Of a DNA stretch of 30,110 bases, positions 1 to 6,348 are shown piece by piece. The DNA lies in contig JACVTC010000420.1 of NCBI GenBank assembly GCA_016946835.1, positions 1 through 30,110 of the forward strand, in the 5' to 3' direction. Source of the stretch: Neocallimastix lanati (nom. inval.). Taxonomy: Eukaryota > Neocallimastigomycota > Neocallimastigomycetes > Neocallimastigales > Neocallimastigaceae. The position numbers and the translations under genes were made by a program. The notes below the pieces were generated by a model, which worked only from the letters and a program-made list of their open reading frames with translations, ran no database searches and was not told where the DNA came from. Position 1 is the first letter of the stretch; the number at the start of each line of letters is the position of its first letter.

Positions 1-505
1 ACATATTGAAATAAAATAAAATAAAATAATTATTATCAAAAAGATATAAATTTAATATTTAATAATTATTATTAAATATACAAATATGTTACTACACATA
101 TTTGTTTTATATCAGAAATTATTTATTAATTATTAATAGTAATATATTTTAAAAAAATTAAAAATAAATTAATTATATTAATAATAAAATAAATAAAAAT
201 TAAATGAAAATTAAATTTCAAATTTCAAATTTCAAAGTTTTTTGATTTTAATTTTATTTTAAATTTAAATAAAACATTAAAAAATTGAAATGTAATCTTT
301 AAATATTAAATTTTTAATAATTAATTTTATTAAATTATTTCATTACTTTGAAATTATAACTAAATTGAAATCACAATTCAGTTATTTACATTTCAATAAT
401 TAAAAATATTTATTTAAAAAATTGAAAATATTTATTTAAATAATTAAAAATTAATATAAATTCTTATTTAAAGAATTATCTTTGGCCAATAATTCTAAGA
501 GTATT
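1..505. other. AT-rich non-coding DNA, nothing recognised
   Basis: This stretch has very low GC and short A/T runs, with a small local repeat of AAATTTC near 217-235. I see no ORF, RNA gene or LTR boundary. It is the flank of the split copia LTR that begins at about 506. Confidence 0.6.
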
Positions 506-511
506 TGTTAA

Positions 512-717
512 TGTTAAGAATTAAGAATTTAGGTTTTATAATTATGTCAACTTTATTATTATATTTTTGTGATAAAGAGTTACTAGCACTTAATTATTCT
601 AAATTAAATGCTTTTATATTAATACATTGTGGCTAATACATTATTTATATTACATTACATTTTATTACATTAATCTCATATTCACGTATTATAACATCAT
701 ATTCACATATTCTAACA
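512..717 (-). repeat. 3' LTR of the TRIM-like element
   Basis: On the plus strand it begins TGTTAAGAATT and ends ATTCTAACA, and it is repeated at 1653-1857. It lies next to the purine tract, so it is the 3' LTR on the minus strand. Confidence 0.85.
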
Positions 718-735
718 TTCCCCCCTAAACCTAGT
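718..735 (-). promoter_or_regulatory. polypurine tract of the TRIM-like element
   Basis: On the minus strand the sequence CTAGGTTTAGGGGGGAA directly precedes the LTR start TGTTAG. This is the expected plus-strand DNA primer site and sets the element's orientation. Confidence 0.7.
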
Positions 736-972
736 TTTTCTAAAAGATAAAATTCGGTTTATAGGTGAATATGTGTAAATTACTATTATTCTAAAATTTA
801 ATTTTTTTAAAAAATTTATTCTCTTTTATAAAATTTTCTTAATTGAAATTTTAAACATTTAATGCATATTTTTATTTATTTTATTCAAAAAATTTATATT
901 ATTAAATACTATTACGTTTTTGTGGTTAAACGTTTAAACCTTTAATATAATTCAAACTTAATGGTTATTGTA

Positions 973-1188
973 GGTTGGATACTCTTATGGTTTTATACCA
1001 ATCCTATCTTTATATAAATGTTTATATTTATGGCTACTCTTTAGGTTTTACGCCATTTAATTATGTTTATAGCAACTCGTTAGGATTTACGCTATTTCAA
1101 TTCAATTATATGTATATAGCTACTCTTTAGGATTTACGCTATTTCAATTATGTTTATATGTATGATGACCTCTTGGGTATTACATCAT
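973..1188. repeat. array of five imperfect repeats, each a small hairpin
   Basis: Five copies of a unit of about 45 bp share a loop resembling ACTCTTTAGGTTTTAC but have different flanking stems: GGTTGG/CCAA(T)CC (973-978 and 998-1004), ATGGC/GCCAT (1030-1034/1052-1056), ATAGC/GCTAT (1069-1073/1091-1095), ATAGC/GCTAT (1116-1120/1138-1142) and ATGATG/CATCAT (1162-1167/1183-1188). The stems change together while the loop is roughly kept. The array is inside the TRIM-like element and its role is unknown. Confidence 0.6.
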
Positions 1189-1628
1189 TTAAGAATCAAT
1201 ATTGTATTTATAAATTATTCTTTAATAAAATATACTAAATAATATTCAAAAGATATTTAATTATCAATTAATGTTTTGATGTTTTCAGTATAATTTTCAT
1301 TAAGAGTCTCAGTATTGTATGAGAAAATATAATTTATACTAATATATGCTTAAGCTTGTTTACCTCTATTTATTTAATGTTTCTATATGTTTAGAGCTTT
1401 AATTTACTTTTATTCTACTTGGGGATTCTCTTTTATCAACTATATTAAAATTTTTTACGCGTTTCTTCAATTTTTGTAATCTTGATCATTTCAATGTTCG
1501 AAATCAATTTTATTTATTTTTCTAAGATTGACATAATGAGCAACTTTTATCGCAATTTTAGTTTCCAATTTATTTCCTTGACATAATATTACATTCGGCT
1601 AAGGATTTCTATTCCAAAGAATCCTTTC

Positions 1629-1649
1629 TAAGAGTCGATGAGACTCTTA
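1629..1649. repeat. perfect 8-bp hairpin beside the TRIM 5' LTR
   Basis: TAAGAGTC and GACTCTTA are separated by GATGA, three bases from the 5' LTR. This is where a primer binding site would lie on the minus strand, but no TGG-type tRNA complement is seen. A related TTAAGAGTCTCA motif lies near 1300. Confidence 0.55.
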
Positions 1650-1652
1650 ATC

Positions 1653-1857
1653 TGTTAAGAATTAAGAATTTAGGTTTTATAATTATGTCAACTTTATTAT
1701 TATATTTTGTGATAAAGAGTTACTAGCACTTAATTATTCTAAATTAAATGCTTTTATATTAATACATTGTGGCTAATACATTATTTATATTACATTACAT
1801 TTTATTACATTAATCTCATATTCACGTATTATAACATCATATTCACATATTCTAACA
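1653..1857 (-). repeat. 5' LTR of the TRIM-like element
   Basis: Direct repeat of 512-717, followed on the plus strand by the second copy of the duplication GTTAA at 1858-1862. Confidence 0.85.
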
Positions 1858-2010
1858 GTTAAAATACTTAATACTGTTTATTAAAATAATAATGAAGATT
1901 TTTTTTTTTGGTAATATTATTATTATAATATATAAGTACATAATATTTATAATACATAAAACTTTATTTATTGTACAATGTAATTTAAAACTTAATCTTA
2001 CATTTTGACA

Positions 2011-2019
2011 CTCCCCCTC
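2011..2019 (-). promoter_or_regulatory. copia polypurine tract
   Basis: The minus strand reads GAGGGGGAG directly before the LTR start TGTCAAAATG. This is the classic form for Ty1/copia elements. Confidence 0.75.
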
Positions 2020-2067
2020 AAATCTAGCTTTGAAGGTAGATTTGTACAATTAAAATATTTTAAATTA

Positions 2068-2391
2068 TTAATTAAATTTAAATAATATTTGATTCCTAAA
2101 TTTTATCATTAATGAATTGTTCATGTATTTAGTAAGACCATCAGCAATATTCAACTTTGAATTTATATATTTCAGTTTAATTTTATTTTCTTTATTAATT
2201 CTCTTACGTAGTGATAGCGAATATCGATGTTTTTGGTTTTCTGGTTTGTTAATTCATTTGTTGCAATGAATATTGCAGCTTTATTGTCTACATTAATTTC
2301 AATCGTTTTAGTATTGATATTCAGTTCCCTAAAAGATTTAAATACCATATATATTATTTTGAGCATTCGCTCAAACTGTAATATTGTAACG
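2068..2391 (-). pseudogene. Ty1/copia Pol, RNase H C-terminal remnant
   Basis: This minus-strand fragment encodes the end of a Ty1/copia polyprotein. One frame carries a VDNKAAIFIA segment followed by TKNIDIRYHYVRELI, the conserved RNase H stretch with the catalytic Asp and the H-x-x-R-E/D motif. A second frame carries NIADGLTKYM, the usual copia C-terminal motif, and ends at the stop at 2068-2070. A frame change near 2172-2185 breaks the reading frame between the two parts, so the copy is dead. Everything upstream (RT, integrase, Gag) is missing beyond about 2391, where the sequence changes to a GC-richer stretch with two copies of ATTGTAACGG. The purine tract and LTR follow at once on the minus strand. 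Confidence 0.85.
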
Positions 2392-2404
2392 GAGGTGCTT
2401 CTAT

Positions 2405-2928
2405 TGTAACGGCGGGACGGAGATATAGAAACACACAGAAAGGAAGAAAACTCAATAGGTTTACACTATCTGTATAAATAATTCGTTTTATTAGAAATAT
2501 TTTTTATTAATTATAAAATTTAAAATAATTATTAATATTAATCAACAAGGTAATATTTCGAATTACTTATACGTTAATTATTATTAATAAAAGCACGAAG
2601 AAAAATATTTTCATTCGTGAAGTTCGCACTATTTATACTTTTAACGGAAAAACAGTTTTAACATGTAAAAATAATTTTAAAGAAATATTTAGAAATATGT
2701 TTGTAATAATTAATAATGTAAAGTTTCTAGAATATAGATTTTAATTGATGAAAATGAATCTTATCAAAAAAGAATAAAATAATTTATATAATAAGAATTT
2801 CTAAATTCATTTCGGTTGAATTACGAACCGAAAGAATCTTTAACTTTCTATAATTTTATACAGAAAGAATATTCAAGAAGATATTATTAATAATTAATAA
2901 AATAATTAATAAAATAATTATTTATGCA
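2405..2928 (+). repeat. possible LTR, unpaired
   Basis: The segment begins TGTAACGG, ends GCA, contains a TATAAATAA motif near 2474 and two good hairpins (CACGAA/TTCGTG near 2595-2620, TTTCGGTT/AACCGAAA near 2810-2833). It is followed after three bases by TGGGTTGAGG, the form of a tRNA primer binding site. I find no second copy in the window, so the call rests on termini and position only. Confidence 0.3.
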
Positions 2929-2931
2929 AAA

Positions 2932-3004
2932 TGGGTTGAGGTGTGAGTCGAACCCATGAAGTATTGGTCATGGTCAATGTAACTAACCATTGAACCAAGG
3001 TTCT
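2932..3004 (-). other. tRNA-like sequence with Pol III A and B boxes
   Basis: On the minus strand there is TGGTTCAATGG (A-box-like, 2997-2987), then 32 bases, then GGTTCGACTC (B-box-like), at the spacing of a normal tRNA gene, with TTTT a few bases beyond. From CCA to the presumed 5' end it spans 73 bases. The acceptor arms do not pair well and no convincing anticodon arm can be drawn, so it is a tRNA relic, a SINE-like head or a primer-tRNA copy rather than a working tRNA gene. A partial copy lies at 28499-28546. In both places an LTR begins 14-15 bp upstream of the presumed tRNA 5' end. Confidence 0.4.
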
Positions 3005-3018
3005 AATTTTACTAACTG

Positions 3019-3514
3019 TGATAAGAATGTACTAAATAATGCATTCTTAATTAAATCTACGATTTATTTCTAATACATTATGTGTACATTATTATTTTTG
3101 TACTTTAATAAATTTTTAAATCCAAAGATCAAAAATTAAATCAAAAATTATATTAAACTTTATATTTTTATATTAAATCTTATATTAATAGTAATATTTT
3201 TATATATTTAAAACTTATATTAGCAATATTAATAATAAATCTTATTTTTTTTATATTAATAATGAAAATTTATATTAATAATATTTTTATATATTGATAA
3301 TTAAAAATTTATATATTATATTTTAACTTTTTATTATAAAATTTTATATCGAAATGTTTTATTTTATATTGAAAAATATTTTATTTTATTAAAAACCTTT
3401 ATATTAGAATAGTATTTTTATTTTTATTTGAATATTTTAACAGATTGTAATAAAAATTATAGCCAATTAAATAAATTCTTATTAGTAATATTTTAGATAT
3501 TTTTAAATAAATAA

Positions 3515-3570
<56 letters not shown>

Positions 3571-3881
3571 TTTTATTAATATTATAAATGTATTTTATTT
3601 ATATTGTTATAATTAAATTTTATATAATTAATTATAAAAATCAATTTAAATTTAATAGTTTTTAAAAAAAAAAATAAATAAAATGTAATTTAGTGGCAAG
3701 AACAACTTTTATGCCTTGAAAAAAAATATAAATAGTTGTAAATTTTGCTACTAATTTTTAAATATCATCGAATAAAATCAAATAAAATAAAATAAATTAT
3801 AAATAAAAATAATAAATAAATAAATAAATAAAATTTGTGTTTCCTTACTTTATTTTTATTTAATTCTCTAAAACCTTAACA
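3019..3881 (+). repeat. 5' LTR of element 1
   Basis: It begins TGATAAG and ends CTTAACA, and is repeated at 10325-11181. It contains a poly-A tract of more than 50 bases around 3510-3568 and a TATA box near its end. Confidence 0.88.
3727..3735 (+). promoter_or_regulatory. TATA box of element 1 LTR
   Basis: TATAAATAG lies about 150 bp before the LTR end in a T-rich setting, and the same motif is at 11030-11038 in the 3' LTR. It is the likely promoter, with a start about 30 bp downstream. Confidence 0.55.
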
Positions 3882-3887
3882 TTTATA

Positions 3888-3904
3888 TGGTGGAGATATC
3901 GGGG
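3888..3904 (+). promoter_or_regulatory. tRNA-type primer binding site of element 1
   Basis: TGGTGGAGATATCGGGG starts six bases after the LTR. The initial TGG complements a tRNA CCA end and the following bases resemble an acceptor stem and T-arm end. I cannot name the tRNA. No complement to it is seen in the LTR, unlike in elements 2 and 3. Confidence 0.55.
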
Positions 3905-3970
3905 AATTAAATAGAAATAATAGTAAATAACATAGATTTTTTTTTAATTTTTTTTTTATTTTATATTGAT

Positions 3971-4662
3971 AAACAAGTAAGTCGTTAATCCTTTGATTAA
4001 CCTATGGCGCTTGTTTGATATATATATATAAAAAAAATTTTTTTTAAATAAGTAAAATTAAGATTCTAAAAAAAACAAATTTTGTAAAATTATAACAAGG
4101 AGCGGATAGAGCTCATACACAGTGTATTCTCAGATAGCAACAAATTAACTCTATTCATAGTAGGTTATTGAATAGTAGTTAATTTGGAGATTAATTGGAA
4201 AGTAGACGAAGGTATTTGGTTACCGACCCGGTAATAATAGTTCAACCTTCAACGTTTCAACACACGAAGGTGCGGGTACTTTCCAAGCACTGGCGAATAA
4301 GGAGCTTACGTCACCGAAGGCGTAAGATTGTTTTTTTTATATATATTTTTTTTTACTTTTCTTTGTGCTAGTTATAAGGCACTTTATTATATAAAGTATC
4401 AGACTTTGGCTAACTTCGCCATTTAAATTTTTTTTATTTTTTTTTTATTACTGATACTTTATTTGTTTAATAATTCCTGTAAAAGAATCTTAATTTACTT
4501 TGAAAATATTGTGTTTTTAGTTAATTTTTATTAGTTAATAAAAATATTATTGAATACTTTTAAAATTTTTTTTATTCCGTACATAGATTATCGGATTAAG
4601 TTTATCCTACATAGTAATTGGGCTAGTGGGCTCTGAACTGCTATATTTTATATTGAATATAG
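3971..4662 (+). ncRNA. structured 5' leader of element 1 RNA
   Basis: This GC-richer island lies between the primer binding site and gag. Predicted hairpins are: AAACAAG/CTTGTTT (3971-3977/4010-4016) enclosing GTTAATC/GATTAAC with loop CTTT; CAAATTAACT/AGTTAATTTG (4141-4150/4177-4186) stacked on CTATTCA/TGAATAG; TTGGAAAGTA/TACTTTCCAA (4195-4204/4277-4286) enclosing GAAGGT/ACCTTC and TTACCG/CGGTAA; CTTACG/CGTAAG (4305-4310/4321-4326); a 12-bp stem 4391-4402/4451-4462; and CTATATT/AATATAG (4641-4647/4656-4662). I matched no known ribozyme or intron core. Packaging, dimerisation or translation control are possible roles. Confidence 0.5.
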
Positions 4663-4912
4663 TAATCGTGGCACACGCGTGGCATGACACCATTAGGTAA
4701 GCTGCACGTCAGACAGTGTGTACTATCAGATTGTACGACAATAAAGATTATTTTTTTTTTGTATTTAATAATTATAATTAATTAATAATTTTATTAGCTA
4801 TAACAATACAATATTTATCGTTTAAAAAGAAAATTTTTGAAAGGTGAAAATAATAAATAAAACTTTGCTTCTAAATTTATTACTACAAATATACTAAATT
4901 AAAAAAATTCAA

Positions 4913-5220
4913 GTGGTCGATAAAGATTTCGAGCTTGAAAAATATTCTATTAAGTTGTCGATAAAGATTTCGAACTTAAAATTATTCTATTAAGTTGTCG
5001 ATAAAGATTTCGAACTTAAAAATTATTCTATTGAGTTGTCGATAAAGATTTCGAACTTAAAATTATTCTATTAAGTTGTCGATAAAGATTTCGAACTTAA
5101 AAATTATTCTATTGAGTTGTCGATAAAGATTTCGAACTTAAAAATTATTCTTAATAAAGTAGTCGAAAAGAACCTCGTGCTTTATAATTTCTACTAAGTT
5201 GTCGATAAAGATTTCGAGCT
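4913..5220 (+). repeat. tandem array of about eight 40/41-bp repeats
   Basis: Units begin near 4913, 4954, 4994, 5035, 5075, 5116, 5159 (diverged) and 5198, and centre on GTCGATAAAGATTTCGAACTT. Inner units alternate between 40 and 41 bp forms (TTAA or TTGA ending), suggesting doubling of a two-unit block. Each unit can fold as AAGT-TG-TCG paired with CGA-ACTT. The array is in the element 1 leader, just before gag. Confidence 0.85.
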
Positions 5221-5396
5221 TATATCTACTAAAGAAAGCAAATAAAATTATTATTTTCAAAAGTTACTAAAATATATTGTTTTAAAAATTGATTCGATAT
5301 TAAATTACCTATTAAATTATATTTTTAAAGTTGTATTTCCAAATTTATTCTTATTTAATCACCTCATTAATATACAACAAGAAATATTTAAACAAA

Positions 5397-6308
5397 ATGT
5401 CCAAGGAAACAACTTTGAGCTTTAAAGAATTGAAAAAAGAATTAAGAGATATTGTGAAACTTAGCAAGGACAATTTAGATATTAAGTCCTGGGCTACTGA
5501 ATTAAAACTTTGGATCAAGATACAAGGTATTACAGATCCAGAAACAATATTTAATGCTTGTTTACTTACCAGCTCTGGTGAAGTACAACGCGTTATTGAA
5601 GATTTGGGAGAAGATAGTGATGATGAAAGTGATGATTCATCAGATGAAGAAGAAGATGATGATGAAGAAGAAAATGTTGATGATGATATTAAATTTCCTT
5701 CTTTTGGAAAAATTATTTCAAGTCTTGAAAATTTTTACGGTATTAAAGAAGACCAAAATTTACTTCTTAAAGAACTTCGTGCAATGCGAATTAAAAGAAA
5801 CGAAAAGATTAAAGACTTTAATGTAAGATATAGAACTTTGTACACTAAACTTGATAAAAAGAGAAGAAAGCGCATTGGTGTACTAGATTATATTGATTCT
5901 ATTCAAAATAATTATGAAGCCTGGAAGAAATTATCCCTTAAAGATGATATAAGTATGGAGAAAGCTTTCAAAATTGCCGAGAAAGTAGATAGACTTTCTG
6001 TAAGGAACAATAATATTAATACCTATAATGTTAATAATTCCCAGCATAATCAAAATAATCAAAACGGTACTACTTCAAGACTTTATCCTAAAAGAAGAAA
6101 CGAAACTTTCCAAACAAGTCAAACAAATAATAAACTGAAACCTCAAGATATTATAGAAGAATCAACCCAGAAAATGAGAAATTTATCTGTTAAAACTTGC
6201 TTCTTCTGTAAGGAAGAAGGTCATTACTCATACTATTGCCCTCAATTAAATAAGATTATGGAAAAAAATAAAAAAGAAATATATTCCAAAAAGTCTTTAA
6301 ACTTCTAA
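5397..6308 (+). CDS. gag: Gag polyprotein of Ty3/gypsy element 1
   Basis: Gag forms the virus-like particle and packages the element RNA. I chose ATG 5397 (303 aa), because it has the context AACAAAATG and begins the soluble MSKETTLSF sequence; an in-frame ATG at 5331 would add 22 hydrophobic residues. An unusual run of Asp/Glu/Ser occupies about residues 70-100. A capsid-like helical region follows (about 100-220), then an Asn/Gln-rich linker, then one zinc knuckle of the form C-x2-C-x4-H-x4-C (CFFCKEEGHYSYYC) near residues 268-281. The frame ends at TAA 6306-6308, four bases after a TTTAAAC slippery site, so some ribosomes should shift into pol. Family assignment comes from the knuckle and the downstream pol. 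Confidence 0.88.
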   Translation: MSKETTLSFKELKKELRDIVKLSKDNLDIKSWATELKLWIKIQGITDPETIFNACLLTSSGEVQRVIEDLGEDSDDESDDSSDEEEDDDEEENVDDDIKFPSFGKIISSLENFYGIKEDQNLLLKELRAMRIKRNEKIKDFNVRYRTLYTKLDKKRRKRIGVLDYIDSIQNNYEAWKKLSLKDDISMEKAFKIAEKVDRLSVRNNNINTYNVNNSQHNQNNQNGTTSRLYPKRRNETFQTSQTNNKLKPQDIIEESTQKMRNLSVKTCFFCKEEGHYSYYCPQLNKIMEKNKKEIYSKKSLNF

Positions 6309-6348
6309 ATGGGAGCAGAAGCACTCCCAATGACAAAACAATAGCTTC
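6296..6348 (+). promoter_or_regulatory. -1 ribosomal frameshift signal with predicted pseudoknot
   Basis: The heptamer T TTA AAC (6296-6302) is in the correct register for the Gag frame, four bases before the Gag stop. Seven bases later comes stem 1, TGGGAG/CTCCCA (6310-6315/6324-6329). Its loop contains GAAGC (6318-6322), which can pair with GCTTC (6344-6348) as stem 2. That is an H-type pseudoknot. pol is in the -1 frame and is open across this point. Confidence 0.82.

Larger units (their letters stand above)
512..1857 (-). mobile_element. non-autonomous TRIM-like LTR retrotransposon
   Basis: The element is 1346 bp with direct LTRs of 206 bp (512-717) and 205 bp (1653-1857). They differ by one T in a T-run that I can see. 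It is flanked by a perfect 5-bp target duplication GTTAA (507-511 and 1858-1862). The interior of about 935 bp has no ORF of note. The purine-rich tract sits beside the 512-717 LTR when read on the minus strand, so the element points left. TG/CA termini, a 5-bp duplication, a G-rich purine tract and no coding capacity fit a terminal-repeat-in-miniature element mobilised by a copia-like partner. The near-identical LTRs suggest recent insertion. Confidence 0.85.
506..2010 (-). repeat. copia-type 3' LTR, split by a TRIM insertion
   Basis: Removing the inserted element at 512-1857 and one copy of its GTTAA duplication leaves an LTR of about 154 bp, made of 506-511 and 1863-2010. On the plus strand it begins TGTTAAAAT and ends ATTTTGACA, so its ends are near-perfect inverted repeats with TG/CA termini. 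On the minus strand it directly follows the polypurine tract GAGGGGGAG (2011-2019), which follows a copia RNase H tail. That order (RNase H, purine tract, LTR) identifies it as the 3' LTR of a minus-strand Ty1/copia element. No second LTR of this element is visible in the window. Confidence 0.7.

Noticed and set aside
2172-2366. Independent small gene on the minus strand
   Set aside because: Its protein is a piece of copia RNase H, and the missing continuation lies in another frame just downstream, next to a purine tract and LTR.
2227-2409. Plus-strand ORF with hydrophobic product
   Set aside because: It is the antisense shadow of the copia RNase H remnant.
2932-3004. Functional tRNA gene
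   Set aside because: A and B boxes are good, but the acceptor arms do not pair and no proper anticodon arm can be drawn.
3510-3568. Poly-A tract as the tail of a LINE or processed pseudogene
   Set aside because: The same tract, with a different length, occurs at the same place in the other LTR of element 1, so it is part of the LTR.
4081-4330. Group I intron or hammerhead ribozyme in the element 1 leader
   Set aside because: No CTGATGA...GAAA hammerhead core and no group I P/Q/R/S motifs recognised; hairpins alone do not support a ribozyme call.
4913-5220. CRISPR-like array
   Set aside because: Units are contiguous tandem repeats with no unique spacers, and the setting is a eukaryotic retrotransposon leader.
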